Positions 44,050-55,909 are shown, counted from the first letter of the stretch. The stretch is 64,000 nt of DNA from JBBRVW01 sp038246545 (GCA_038246545.1 JBBRVW010000003.1:78030-142029), one strand, 5' to 3'. The notes: generated by a model from the letters alone, not told the origin. Made by a program: numbers and translations.

Positions 44050-44925
44050 GTGGACATGACTGCGACGCCGCTGGCAGCCGCGGCCGGTGCCGTCGTGCTG
44101 GCCGGTGGCCGGTCGTCGCGGATGGGCCGGCCCAAGGCTGACCTCGAGTGGCACGGCAGCACGCTGCTGCGACGCACCTGCGGCGTGCTCGCGCGTGCCG
44201 GGCTCGCACCGGTGGTGGTCGTGCGGGCGCCCGGGCAGTCACTTCCCGACCTGCCCCCGAGCGTCGAGGTCGTCGACGACCACCGGGAGGGTCTCGGGCC
44301 GCTCCAGGGGATCGCTGTCGGCCTGGCTGCGCTGGAACAACGGGTCGGCGTGGCCTACGTGAGCTCCACCGACCTGCCGTTCCTGCACCCGGCGTTCGTC
44401 CGGCGGGTCGTCGCGCCGCTGCTGGCCGAGCCGGCGCTGGAGGTCGTGCTGCCGATCGCGCGCGGCTACCCGCAGCCGCTCGCCGCGGCGTACCGCACGC
44501 GTCTGGCCGGCCGCGTTGCGGACCTGGTCGCAGCGGACCGGCTCCGGCCGGCGTTCGTCTTCGAGCAGTCCGAGGTGCTGCGGCTCGACGACGAGGCCCT
44601 GCTCACCGACCCGGAGCTGTGCGCCGCCGACCCCACCCTGGAGTCCGTGGTCAACGTGAACGAACCGGCTGACTACGACGCCGCCCGGTCGCGTCCGGGG
44701 CCAGGCGTGGTCGTCGAGTGCTTCGGTGTGCTCGCCAGCCGCAGTGGCCGCGGAGCGCGCACCGTGGCCGCCGCGACCGTGGGCGAGGCCGCCCGGGCGG
44801 TCGACCTCGTCCTCGACAGGCACGTGCTGGCCGCGGTGAACGGCGACCAGACCGGCCGCGACCCGCACCTGCCGCTGTACGCGGGCGACACCGTCGCGTT
44901 CCTGTCGGCGGACGCCGGTGGCTGA
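44050..44925 (+). CDS. MobA-MoaD fusion: molybdopterin guanylyltransferase with sulfur-carrier domain
   Basis: 291 residues. The MobA domain (about 12-205) has the GTP motif VVLAGGRSSRMGRPKADLEW, LGPLQGIAVGL, the metal-binding STDLPFL and closing NVNEPADYDAA. Residues 215-291 form a ubiquitin-like MoaD/ThiS domain (VVVECFGVLASRSGRGARTV; VLAAVNGDQTGR; GDTVAFLSADAGG). It ends in Gly-Gly, the form that accepts a thiocarboxylate sulfur for dithiolene formation. Two cofactor steps, sulfur insertion and nucleotide attachment, are therefore on one chain. GTG 44050 fits the -10 box; ATG 44056 is an alternative. Its last bases overlap the AOR start. Confidence 0.88.
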   Translation: MDMTATPLAAAAGAVVLAGGRSSRMGRPKADLEWHGSTLLRRTCGVLARAGLAPVVVVRAPGQSLPDLPPSVEVVDDHREGLGPLQGIAVGLAALEQRVGVAYVSSTDLPFLHPAFVRRVVAPLLAEPALEVVLPIARGYPQPLAAAYRTRLAGRVADLVAADRLRPAFVFEQSEVLRLDDEALLTDPELCAADPTLESVVNVNEPADYDAARSRPGPGVVVECFGVLASRSGRGARTVAAATVGEAARAVDLVLDRHVLAAVNGDQTGRDPHLPLYAGDTVAFLSADAGG

Positions 44926-46792
44926 GACCCCGGTCCCCGCGAAGGCGGCCGCCCCGAAGTCCGCCCCGGCTGCGGTGCCGGGTGGCTACTTCGGCCGCGT
45001 CCTGGTCGTCGACGTGTCCGACGGCAGCAGCCGCACCGTAGCGATGCCCGAGCGGGTCCTGCGGGAGCACCTCGGCGGCGCCGGCCTCGGCGTCCGCCTG
45101 CTGCTCGACCTGGCGCCGGCAGGTGTCGGCCCGCTCGCGCCCGAGGCGGTGCTCGCCTTCGTGTTCAGCCCGCTGGTGGGTACCCCGCTGACGACCAGCG
45201 CCAAGTTCGCGGTGGTCGCCAAGTCGCCGCTCACCGGGCTGCTCACCGACGCGCTCGCCTCCAGCCACTTCGCCATCGCCGGCAAGCTCACCGGTCACGA
45301 CGCCATCGCGGTCGTGGGCCGCGCCGCGCAGCCCAGCGTCGTGATCGTCGACGGTGACCACGTGCGGCTCGAACCGGCGGTCGACGTCGTGGGGATGTCG
45401 GCCGCGCGTACCGAAGAGGTGCTGCGCGAGCGGCTCGGGCGCGCTTTCAAGGTCGCGGCCATCGGCCCGGCGGGGGAGCGGCTGATCCGGTACGCCACCC
45501 TCTCGCACGACGGCCGGCACGCGGGCAGGGGCGGGCTCGGCGCGGTGCTGGGGTCCAAGAACGTGAAGGCGGTCGCCGTACGTGCCCGGACGAAGGTCGC
45601 CCCGGCCGACCCGGCCGGCGTGCTGGCCGCCGCCAAGGACCTGCGCACCCGGTCGTTCGGTACCGCCACGGCGAAGTACCGCGAGCTCGGGACGCTGGCC
45701 AACCTGCTCGCCTTCAACGCGCTCTCCATGCTGCCGACCCGCAACTTCCAGCAGGCGACCTTCGACGGTGCCCCGGCTCTCGCGGCCGAGGAGCTGGCCG
45801 ACCTGCGTGGTCAGGCGAAGAACAGCTGCGCCTCCTGCACGATCGGCTGCGAGCACATCTACCAGCTCTCACCGGGCCGCGGCGGCCGCACGATGCGGGT
45901 CGAGTACGAGAACGTCTTCGCGCTCGGTCCGCTGTGCGGCGTCTCGGACGCCGACGACGTGCTCGAGGCCAGCGCCCGCTGCGACGACCTCGGGATCGAC
46001 ACCATCTCTGCCGGCGGCACCATCGCGTGGGCGATGGAGTGCGCCGAGCGCGGCCTGCTCGACGCGCCCTGGCTGCGGTTCGGCGACGGCCCCGCACTGC
46101 TCCGCGCGCTGGACGAGATCGGGACCGGCACCGGTGTAGGCCCCCTGCTGGCGATGGGTTCGCGTGCTGCCGCCGAGCACCTGGGGCGGGGGTCCGACCA
46201 GTTCGCGGTGCACGTCAAGGGCCTCGAGCTGCCCGGCTACGAGCCGCGGACCCTGCACGCGATGGCGCTGGGTCTGGCAGTGAACGCCCGCGGCGCCGAC
46301 CACAACCGGTCCGGTGCCTACGAGGCCGACCTGGGCGGAGACCTCGACCGGCTCGACGGTGGTGCGCCGCACGTAGCCGCGGCCGTCGAGACCGAGGACC
46401 GCGCAGCTGTCATCGACTCGATGATCCTGTGCAAGTTCCTGCGCGGCGTCTTCGTCGACGAGGACGACCCCGACGCTCCGTGGGGCGAGTGGGCGCACCT
46501 GCTCTCTCTCGTCACCGGCTGGGACCTGGACGCCGACGAGCTGCGGAGCACGGCGCGCCGGATCGTGCTCGTCAAGCGGGAGTACAACCTGCGCGAGGGC
46601 TGGCAGCCCGAGGACGACTGGCTGCCACCACGGCTGCTCGCCGACCCGATCGAGCTGCCGTCGGGCCGCACCGCCCGGCTCACCCCCGAGCGGCTGCGCG
46701 CAATGGTCGACGGCTACTGGGCCGCACGGGGTCTCGACGCACACGGCAGGCCGCGCGCAGTGGACAGCCCGACCGGCGACCGGCGAGGGTGA
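44918..46792 (+). CDS. aor: Aldehyde:ferredoxin oxidoreductase family enzyme (probable tungstoenzyme)
   Basis: 624 residues. The AOR N-terminal domain starts GYFGRVLVVDVSDGSS (about 23-38) with LGGAGLGVRLL. The pterin motif HAGRGGLGAVLGSKNVKAVA is at 201-220. The [4Fe-4S] cysteines are C304, C307, C311 and C505 (CASCTIGC and LCKFLRG), the same pattern as in characterised AORs, and KGLELPGYEPR is present. By family, it oxidises aldehydes to acids (or the reverse) using a bis-pterin tungsten centre. The N-terminal 22 residues are an Ala/Pro-rich extension. No AorA-like ferredoxin is adjacent, so the redox partner may be the NuoEF fusion or an unlinked ferredoxin. Starts inside the previous gene (8-nt overlap). 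Confidence 0.92.
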   Translation: MAETPVPAKAAAPKSAPAAVPGGYFGRVLVVDVSDGSSRTVAMPERVLREHLGGAGLGVRLLLDLAPAGVGPLAPEAVLAFVFSPLVGTPLTTSAKFAVVAKSPLTGLLTDALASSHFAIAGKLTGHDAIAVVGRAAQPSVVIVDGDHVRLEPAVDVVGMSAARTEEVLRERLGRAFKVAAIGPAGERLIRYATLSHDGRHAGRGGLGAVLGSKNVKAVAVRARTKVAPADPAGVLAAAKDLRTRSFGTATAKYRELGTLANLLAFNALSMLPTRNFQQATFDGAPALAAEELADLRGQAKNSCASCTIGCEHIYQLSPGRGGRTMRVEYENVFALGPLCGVSDADDVLEASARCDDLGIDTISAGGTIAWAMECAERGLLDAPWLRFGDGPALLRALDEIGTGTGVGPLLAMGSRAAAEHLGRGSDQFAVHVKGLELPGYEPRTLHAMALGLAVNARGADHNRSGAYEADLGGDLDRLDGGAPHVAAAVETEDRAAVIDSMILCKFLRGVFVDEDDPDAPWGEWAHLLSLVTGWDLDADELRSTARRIVLVKREYNLREGWQPEDDWLPPRLLADPIELPSGRTARLTPERLRAMVDGYWAARGLDAHGRPRAVDSPTGDRRG

Positions 46793-46796
46793 CCCG

Positions 46797-49699
46797 GTGA
46801 CCGCGACCGCCGATGCGTCCCTGCCCACCCGGACGGTCGACGTCACCATCGACGGGCGACCGTTGACGGTGCCGGTGGGCACCACCATCTGGACCGCGGC
46901 GCGCGACGCGGGCATCGACATCCCGGTGCTCTGCCACGACGAGCGGATGGACCCGGTCGGGGTCTGCCGCTTGTGTGTCGTCGAGGTCGGCGGTCGCGCC
47001 TACGCCGCCTCGTGCGTCCGCCCCTGCGAGGACGGCATGGAGGTGACGACCACGTCCGACGAGATCGAACGGAGCCGCGCGACCCTGACCGAGCTGCTGG
47101 TCGCCGACCAGCCGGCTCCTGAAGCCGATCCCAAGCAGACGACCACCGGCGACAACCTGCTTCTCGGGCTCGCGGCGCGGTACGACGTCGCGGCCGGCGA
47201 CCTGCCGCGCGGCGGCGGCCGCGGCACCGACACGTCCAACCCGGTCATCGCCGTTGACCACGACGCCTGCATCCTCTGCGACCGCTGCGTGCGCGCCTGC
47301 GACGACTTGCAGGGCAACGACGTCATCGGCCGCTCCGGCAAGGGCTACGCGACGCGGATCTCGTTCGACCTGGACGACCCGATGGGCGCCTCGTCCTGCG
47401 TCACCTGCGGTGAGTGCGTCGCCTCGTGCCCCACCGGCGCGCTCACCAACAAGCCGATCCGCGAGATCCCGATCCGGCCGCGCGCCGAGCTCGATGCCGT
47501 CGACAGCGTGTGCCCGTACTGCGGGGTCGGCTGCGCCCTCACCTACTACGTCGATCGCGAGCGCGGCGCGATCGCCTTCGCCGACGGTCGCGACCAACCG
47601 GGCTCGCAGGGCCGACTGTGCGTCAAGGGCCGCTACGGCTGGGACTACGCAGCGTCGCCCCAGCGGCTCACGGTGCCCCTGATCCGTCGCGACGAGTCGT
47701 ACCCCAAAGGCCCGCTCTCGGCCGACGTCCGCGGCGACGCCCGATCGACCGACGGACAGCAGGGCGAGGGGCGCAAGCGACGCAGGCCCGGCGGGCTGGT
47801 GCCCTACGAGGAGGTGCTGCCGCACTTCCGCGAGGCGACCTGGGACGAAGCGCTCGACCTGGTGGCCCGGCGGCTGCGCGAGGTGCACGCCGAGCGCGGG
47901 CCTGACGGCATCGCCGGGTTCGGCTCGGCCAAGTGCAGCAACGAGGAGGCCTACCTCTTCCAGAAGCTCGTGCGCACCGCGTTCACCTCCAACAACGTCG
48001 ACCACTGCACCCGGCTGTGCCACGCCAGCAGCGTCGCGGCGCTCTTCGAGGGCATCGGCTCGGGCGCGGTGTCGACGACGTACGGCGACGTCGCCAACGC
48101 GGAGGTGGCGCTCATCACCGGCAGCAACGCCACCGCCAACCACCCGGTGGCGTCCTCGTTCTTCAAGCAGGCCCGCCGCAACGGGACGACGCTGATCTAC
48201 GTCGACCCGCGGGCCGACAAGCTGGCCGACCACGCAGACCTCTACTGCCAGCTCAAGCCCGGCACCGACGTCGCGTTCTACAACTCGGTCATGCACGAGA
48301 TCATCGCGACCGGGCTGGTCGACGAGCAGTACGTCGCCGGCCGCACCAGCGGTTACGACGCGCTGGCTCGCACCGTGGCCGACTACCCGCCCGAGCGGGG
48401 CGAGCAGATCACGGGCGTGCCGGCCGGGCTGATCCGCACCGTCGCCAAGGTCTGGGGCGAGGCCGCCGCCGGCATCATCTTCTGGGGCATGGGCATCTCG
48501 CAGCACACCACCGGCACCGACAACGCGCGCTGCCTCATCGCGCTGTGCGCCATCACCGGCAACGTCGGCAAGCCCGGTGCCGGCCTGCACCCGCTGCGCG
48601 GCCAGAACAACGTGCAGGGCGCGTCGGACTCCGGCCTGATCCCGATGTTCTTCCCCGACTACCAGTCGGCCGACGACGCCGAGGTGGTCGGGCGCTTCGA
48701 GCAGGCGTGGGGGTCGCGCCTGCCGTCGAAGCGCGGGCTCACCGTCACCGAGATCGTGCACTCGATCCTCGACGGCTCGCCGTCGGGCGGGCCCGGGGTC
48801 GGCGCCATGTACATGATGGGCGAGAACCCGTTCATGTCCGACCCCGATACCAACATGGTGCGCACGGCCCTGTCCGCGCTGGACTTCCTCGTGGTGCAGG
48901 ACATCTTCGTCACCGAGACAGCCGAGTTCGCCGACGTGATCCTGCCGGCCACGTCGTACCTGGAGAAGGACGGCACCTACACCAACACCGACCGCCGGGT
49001 GCAGTGCGGCCGCAAGGCGCTCGACCCGCCGGGCGACGCCCGTGAGGACTGGTGGATCACCCAGGAGATCGCCCGCCGGGTCGGGCTGGACTGGGCCTAC
49101 GAGTCGCCACGTGAGGTCTTCGACGAGATGGTCGGCCTGATGCCGAGCTACCGGAACCTCGACTGGGACGTGCTCGGCAGCACAGGGAAGCTCTACCCCA
49201 ACGACGACCCGGCGCACTCGGACGGCACCGTGGTCATGTTCGACGAGCGGTTCAACACCGGCGACGGGCTGGCGCACCTGGTCGCCGCCGAGTGGCTGCC
49301 GGCCAAGGAGCTGCCCGACGACGACTACCCGTTCGTCCTCAACACCGGCCGGCTGCTGGAGCACTGGCACACCGGGTCGATGACCCGGCGGTCGTTCGCC
49401 CTGGACACCATCGCCCCGCGGGCCGAGGTCTACGTGCATCCCGACGACGCCCGCGACCTCGGGCTCGTCGACGGGGGCATGGCGCGGGTGTCCTCGCGGC
49501 GCGGCGAGATCGAGCTGCACGTGCGGGTGTCGACCCGCGAGGCCCGGGGCAACGTCTTCATCCCGTTCCACTTCCGCGAGGCCGCGGCCAACCTGCTGAC
49601 CATCAACGAGATCGACCCGGTCGGCAAGATCCCCGAGTTCAAGTTCTGTGCTGTCCGGCTGGTACCTCGCGACAACCCGTCGCCGACGGGAGCATCGGC

Positions 49700-49703
<4 letters not shown>
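46797..49703 (+). CDS. fdhF: Formate dehydrogenase alpha subunit, NAD-linked cytosolic type
   Basis: 968 residues. N-terminal [2Fe-2S] domain with C46, C57, C60, C73; a double [4Fe-4S] ferredoxin domain with C158/161/164/168 and C201/204/207/211; a proximal [4Fe-4S] site C239/242/246/275; then the molybdopterin oxidoreductase domain. The catalytic pair is Cys408-His409 in DHCTRLCHASS, so it is a cysteine, not selenocysteine, enzyme. The NuoG-type His-Cys cluster expected between residues 75 and 115 is missing. A basic insertion (about 298-345, GEGRKRRRPGG) separates iron-sulfur and Mo domains. No twin-arginine signal is visible, so it is cytosolic. GTG start, 4-nt gap from AOR. Confidence 0.93.
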
Positions 49704-51385
<1,682 letters not shown>

Positions 51386-51388
51386 CCC

Positions 51389-52645
51389 GTGCCGCCGACC
51401 CCGCGCAGCCACGGACGCGAGTTCTTCACCACCGTGACCGTCGGCGCCGCGCTCGGCCTACTGGCCGACCTCGCACCCACCGACGCCGAGAGCGTCCCGC
51501 TCGACGCGGCGCTCGGCCGCACCCCGGCCCGGCCGGTCATCGCGAGCCGTCCGCTGCCCGGCTTCGCGCGCTCGACGGTCGACGGCTTCGCAGTCCGGGC
51601 GGCTGACACGTTCGGGGTGTCCGACGCGCTGCCCGGCTACCTCGACCTGCTCGGCTCGGTCGCGATGGGCCGGCCCGCCGAGGTGGCCGTCCGCGCGGGG
51701 GGAGCGGTCGCCGTGCCCACCGGCGGCGTGCTGCCGGACGGCGCCGACGCGGTCGTGATGGTCGAGCACACCCAGGAGACGATGCCGGGCTCCGTCGAGG
51801 TGACCCGACCGGTGGCGCCCGGCGACGGCACGGTGCGGGCCGACGAGGACGTCGCGCCCGGTGCCGGGCTCGTGCCGGCCGGGCGGCCGCTGCGCGCGCA
51901 GGACCTCGGCCTGCTCGCGGCTGCCGGGATCGTGACCGTCGACGTCAGATGCCGGCCCCGCGTCGGGATCCTCTCGACCGGCGACGAGGTGGTGCCGCCG
52001 GCCGCCGGCGACCTGGTGCCCGGCCAGGTCCGCGACGCCACGTCGTCCGCGCTCGCGGGGATGGTCCGGGACGCCGGCGGCGACCCGGTGCCGCTGGGCA
52101 TCGTCGGGGACGACGCCACGGCGCTCGAGTCGGTGCTGCGGGACGGGCTGGCCCGGTGCGACCTCGTCGTGGTCTCGGCCGGGTCGTCGGTCGGCGCCCG
52201 TGACGAGACCGCCGGGGTCGTCGCACGGCTGGGCCAGCCGGGCATCCTCTGCCACGGCCTGGCGATCCGGCCGGGGAAGCCGACGCTGCTCGCCGACTGC
52301 GGGGGAGTGCCCGTGGTGGGCCTGCCAGGCAACCCGCTGTCGGCGCTGGTCGTGTTCCGGCTGGTCGGGGTCCCGCTCGTGCGCCGGCTGGCCGGCACCA
52401 CCACGCCGGCACCCGAGCCGGTGGTGCGCGCCCGGCTCGGCCGGCAGGTGCCGTCGCAGACCGGACGGCTCGACGTCGTGCAGGTGCGGGTGGTGGCGGG
52501 CGAGGGCGGTCCGGTGGCGCAGCCGCTGTTCGGCGCCTCGGCCCTGCTCTCGGTGCTCACGGCCGCCGACGGCTGGCTGGCCGTGCCCGAGGACGCCACC
52601 GGCCTGCCGGCCGGGGCCGATGTCGACGTCACCCTGTACCGGTGA
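51389..52645 (+). CDS. moeA: Molybdopterin molybdenumtransferase MoeA
   Basis: 418 residues. MoeA domains are visible: LPGFARSTVDGFAVRAADT (domain with catalytic Asp), GVLPDGADAVVMVEHTQE, VGILSTGDEVVPP (MoCF_biosynth fold), AGSSVGARDET and GLPGNPLSALVVFR. It inserts molybdate or tungstate into adenylylated molybdopterin. In organisms with both metals, multiple MoeA copies are thought to divide the metals, so its pairing with an AOR may mean tungsten specificity. GTG start lies 3 nt after the previous stop. Confidence 0.93.
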   Translation: MPPTPRSHGREFFTTVTVGAALGLLADLAPTDAESVPLDAALGRTPARPVIASRPLPGFARSTVDGFAVRAADTFGVSDALPGYLDLLGSVAMGRPAEVAVRAGGAVAVPTGGVLPDGADAVVMVEHTQETMPGSVEVTRPVAPGDGTVRADEDVAPGAGLVPAGRPLRAQDLGLLAAAGIVTVDVRCRPRVGILSTGDEVVPPAAGDLVPGQVRDATSSALAGMVRDAGGDPVPLGIVGDDATALESVLRDGLARCDLVVVSAGSSVGARDETAGVVARLGQPGILCHGLAIRPGKPTLLADCGGVPVVGLPGNPLSALVVFRLVGVPLVRRLAGTTTPAPEPVVRARLGRQVPSQTGRLDVVQVRVVAGEGGPVAQPLFGASALLSVLTAADGWLAVPEDATGLPAGADVDVTLYR

Positions 52646-52670
52646 GGGTCCTGCCGCCGGTCGTGGGGCG

Positions 52671-54581
52671 ATGAGCGAGAGCCCGTTCGTCCACGACGTG
52701 CCGGCCGCCCAGGCCACGGCGGCCTGGGCCCGCGCCTGCGCCGACGCCGGCTGCCCGGCGCGGGTCGACCCGGTGACGGTGCCGGTCGCCGACGCGCTCG
52801 GCCGGGTCACCGCCGCGCCGGTCTGGGCGCGCCGGTCGTCCCCGGACTTCGACGCCGCCGCGATGGACGGCATCGCGGTGACCGCCCGGGACACCTACGG
52901 CGCCAGCGAGAGCACCCCGTTGATCCTCGATGCGGGGCAGTTCGAGGTGATCGACACCGGCGACCCGGTGCCTGAAGGCCGCGACGCGGTCGTGATGCGC
53001 GAGCACGTTCACCGCACGCATGACGGGGCGGAGCTGCGCGCCGCGGTCGCGCCGTGGACGCACGTCCGGCACGTCGGCGAGGACGTCGCCGCCACTGAGC
53101 TGCTGCTGCCGGCCGGCCACCGGATGCGGCCCTACGACCTGGCCGCGGCCGCGGCCGCAGGTGTTCCCGAGCTCGTCGTACGCCGGGCGCCGCGGGTCAC
53201 GGTGATCCCCACCGGGGACGAGATCCGGTCTGTCGGGGAGCCGCTCGGCCCGGGCGAGATCCTGGACACCAACTCGTTGATGATCGCCGCGCAGGCGCGT
53301 GTGCTGGGTGCCGAGGTGACGGTGACAGCGGTAGTCCCGGACCAGCGGCCGCTGATCGCGACCGCCGTGCACGCCGCCGCCGCCTCGAGCGACCTGGTGG
53401 TCGTCCTGGCTGGGTCGAGCGCCGGCCGGGACGACTGGACAGCGCGCGTCGTAGCCGACGAGGGCGTGCTCGCGGTGCACGGCGTCGCGGTGCGCCCCGG
53501 TCATCCCGTGGTGCTCGGCGTCGTCGACGTGACCCCGGTGCTCGGCGCCCCCGGATTCCCGGTGTCCGCCGCGCTCACGTTCGACATCTTCGCCGCGCCG
53601 CTGCTCGCCGGGCTGGAGGGCGCGGCCCCGGTCCGGCGGCCGACCACGACAGCCCGGCTGGCTCGCAAGCTCGCCTCGCAGGCCGGGGCGGACGACTGGG
53701 TGCGGGTGCGGCTCGGCCTGGTCGGCGGCCAGGTCGTCGCGACCCCGCTGCCGCGCGGCGCCGGGGTCCTGACCTCCCTGGTGCGCGCCGACGGGCTGCT
53801 GGTCGTCCCGGCCGGCCTGGAGGGTCACCACGCCGGCGAGGACGTGGAGGTCGAGCTGCTGCGCGGACTCGACGACGTGGCGCGCAGCATCGTGGCGATC
53901 GGGTCGCACGACCTCGTGCTGGACCTGGCCGCCTCGGCGCTGCGCGAGCGTGACCCGGGTCTGACGCTCGTGTCGTCCAACGTCGGCTCGCTCGGCGGGC
54001 TCGCAGCGGTGCGCGACGGGCTCTGCCACGTCGCCGGCTCGCACCTGCTCGACCCCGCGACCGGCGACTACACGCTGCCGTACCTCGACCGCGTCCTCGG
54101 ACCCGGAGCCGGGGCCGTCGTGCGCCTGGTGCACCGCCAGCAGGGCCTGCTCGTCGCGCCGGGCAACTCGCGCGGTCTCTCGGGCGTCGCCGACCTCACG
54201 GGGGCGGGGGTCCGGTACGTCAACCGGCAGCGCGGCGCCGGCACCCGGGTGCTGCTCGACCACGAGCTGGCCCGGCTCGGGGTGGACCCGGCCGACGTCG
54301 ACGGCTACGGGCGCGAGGAGAGCACCCACCTCGCCGTGGCCGCTGCCGTGGCCTCCGGGCGCGCCGACGCCGGCCTCGGCATCCGCGCCGCCGCCACGGC
54401 GTTCGGGCTGGACTTCGTGCCGGTGGCCGAGGAGCCCTACGACCTGGTCACGACACCGGAGGTCCTCGGCAGCGGCGTGCTCGACCCGCTGCTCGCACTC
54501 ATGGACGACCCGGCCTTCCGGGCATCGGTCGAGGCGCTCGGTGGCTACTCGACGCGCGAGACCGGCGCGCGGATCCGCTAG
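52671..54581 (+). CDS. MoeA fused to a periplasmic-binding-protein-like domain
   Basis: 636 residues. The MoeA part (about 1-405) carries SSPDFDAAAMDGIAVTARDT, VPEGRDAVVMREHVHR, VTVIPTGDEIRSVGE, AGSSAGRDDWTARV and GAPGFPVSAALTFDIF. Residues about 410-636 form a PBP-like domain (PF12727 type) with SSNVGSLGGLAAVRDG, GNSRGLSGVADLTGAGV, NRQRGAGTRVLLDHEL and ADAGLGIRAAATAFGLDFVP. No signal peptide precedes it, so the domain acts in the cytosol and may bind oxyanion or cofactor intermediate. It stands 25 nt after moeA. Such fusions are known in archaea and some bacteria. Confidence 0.9.
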   Translation: MSESPFVHDVPAAQATAAWARACADAGCPARVDPVTVPVADALGRVTAAPVWARRSSPDFDAAAMDGIAVTARDTYGASESTPLILDAGQFEVIDTGDPVPEGRDAVVMREHVHRTHDGAELRAAVAPWTHVRHVGEDVAATELLLPAGHRMRPYDLAAAAAAGVPELVVRRAPRVTVIPTGDEIRSVGEPLGPGEILDTNSLMIAAQARVLGAEVTVTAVVPDQRPLIATAVHAAAASSDLVVVLAGSSAGRDDWTARVVADEGVLAVHGVAVRPGHPVVLGVVDVTPVLGAPGFPVSAALTFDIFAAPLLAGLEGAAPVRRPTTTARLARKLASQAGADDWVRVRLGLVGGQVVATPLPRGAGVLTSLVRADGLLVVPAGLEGHHAGEDVEVELLRGLDDVARSIVAIGSHDLVLDLAASALRERDPGLTLVSSNVGSLGGLAAVRDGLCHVAGSHLLDPATGDYTLPYLDRVLGPGAGAVVRLVHRQQGLLVAPGNSRGLSGVADLTGAGVRYVNRQRGAGTRVLLDHELARLGVDPADVDGYGREESTHLAVAAAVASGRADAGLGIRAAATAFGLDFVPVAEEPYDLVTTPEVLGSGVLDPLLALMDDPAFRASVEALGGYSTRETGARIR

Positions 54582-54625
54582 CCCCCACCGCCGCCCACGA
54601 TCCTTCCCCAGACGGTCCGGCGGGG

Positions 54626-54631
54626 TAGGAC
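54626..54631 (+). promoter_or_regulatory. -10-like box of a probable leaderless promoter (DinB/DUF664 gene)
   Basis: TAGGAC lies 7 nt before the ATG at 54639 with no Shine-Dalgarno sequence. Confidence 0.45.
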
Positions 54632-54638
54632 AGTCGGC

Positions 54639-55154
54639 ATGACGCTCCCGTTCCCGGCACCGACCGAGCAGGCCGACGACCGGACCGCGGTCCTGGTGCG
54701 CTACCTCGACTACTTCCGCGGCGTGCTCCTCGACAAGGTCGCCGGCCTGACCGGCGACCAGCTGCGGGCCAGCGACCTGCCCTCGGGATGGTCGCCGCTC
54801 GAGCTCGTCAAGCACCTCACCTTCGTCGAGATGCGCTGGCTCGAGTGGGGTTTCGAGGGGACGTCCGTCGACGAGCCCTGGGGTGACCAGGACCAGGCCG
54901 GCCGGTGGCTGGTCGGGGCCGACGAGTCGCCCGCGGACGTGCTGGACGCGCTACGCGAGCGCGGCCGGGTCACCGCAGCGATCGCCCGCCGGCACCGGCT
55001 CGAGGATGTCGGCGCGCCGGGGGAGCGGTGGGAGGGCGCCGACCCCGCCACGCTGGAGCGCTGCCTGCTGCACCTGCTCCAGGAGCACGCCCGGCATCTG
55101 GGCCACCTCGACGTCGTCCGCGAGCTGCTCGACGGCCGCACCGGCGAGTCCTGA
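54639..55154 (+). CDS. DinB-like / DUF664 four-helix protein
   Basis: 171 residues, all-helical. The putative metal-binding histidines of the DinB/YfiT superfamily can be seen in LELVKHLTFVEMRWLEW (first His, about 53) and LLQEHARHLGHLDVVREL (later His, about 149-156). DUF664 members are actinobacterial relatives of thiol-dependent metalloenzymes such as mycothiol transferases. No substrate can be named. Independent promoter-like box upstream. Confidence 0.8.
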   Translation: MTLPFPAPTEQADDRTAVLVRYLDYFRGVLLDKVAGLTGDQLRASDLPSGWSPLELVKHLTFVEMRWLEWGFEGTSVDEPWGDQDQAGRWLVGADESPADVLDALRERGRVTAAIARRHRLEDVGAPGERWEGADPATLERCLLHLLQEHARHLGHLDVVRELLDGRTGES

Positions 55155-55287
55155 CCAAAGGGCTGCCCCCCACCGTCCCGGGGTGGCGCACCGGCGGTCA
55201 CCTGGTGGCCGTCCGGTCGTCACCGGGCGCGACTAGGGTCGAAGGCCGCGGGCCGGGTACGCCGGTCCGCGCCGAGAGAGGACCTGT

Positions 55288-55878
55288 GTGCCGGCTGCCG
55301 TGACACCGAGCGACCGGGTGCTGACCCTGCCCAACGCGCTCAGCGTCCTGCGCCTCGTCGGCGTCCCGTTCTTCTTCTGGCTGGTGCTGTCCGAGCACGA
55401 CGGTCCCGCCGTGCTGGTGCTCATGGTCAGCGGTGTCACCGACTACCTCGACGGCAAGATCGCCCGCGCCTGGGGGCAGACCAGCCGGCTGGGCACCCTG
55501 CTCGACCCGGCCGCCGACCGGCTCTACATCCTCGCGACTCTGATCGGACTGACGATCCGCGACGTGGTGCCGCTCTGGCTGACCCTGGTGCTCGTCGGGC
55601 GCGACGTCCTGCTGGCCACGACACTGCCGCTGCTCAAGCGGCGCGGGTACGGCCCGCTCCCGGTGCACTACCTGGGCAAGGCGGCGACGTTCAACCTGCT
55701 GTCCGGCTTCCCTCTCATCCTGCTCGGCGAGTGGACCAACACGCTCGGGGACGTCGCCCACGCCTTCGGCTGGGCGTTCGCGATCTGGGGTACGGCCCTG
55801 TACTGGTGGGCAGGGGTCCTGTACCTGGTGCAGGTACGCGACCTGCTGCGCGACGAGCCGGAGGGGGTCCCAGCGTGA
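55288..55878 (+). CDS. CDP-alcohol phosphatidyltransferase
   Basis: 196 residues with about five to six transmembrane helices. The CDP-OH motif D-x2-DG-x2-AR-x8-G-x3-D-x3-D is complete (TDYLDGKIARAWGQTSRLG then TLLDPAADR, residues about 50-78). It makes a phospholipid, probably phosphatidylglycerophosphate or cardiolipin by homology to PgsA-type proteins. In mycobacteria the equivalent locus gene is called pgsA2. TAGGGT (about 55234) may be its -10 box. Confidence 0.87.
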   Translation: MPAAVTPSDRVLTLPNALSVLRLVGVPFFFWLVLSEHDGPAVLVLMVSGVTDYLDGKIARAWGQTSRLGTLLDPAADRLYILATLIGLTIRDVVPLWLTLVLVGRDVLLATTLPLLKRRGYGPLPVHYLGKAATFNLLSGFPLILLGEWTNTLGDVAHAFGWAFAIWGTALYWWAGVLYLVQVRDLLRDEPEGVPA

Positions 55879-55909
55879 GCGTGCGAGCCCCTGGCGGGAG
55901 GTGGTCCGG

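Noticed and set aside
48000..48040. Selenocysteine in the formate dehydrogenase
   Set aside because: The catalytic position is encoded by TGC (Cys) and no in-frame TGA interrupts the gene.
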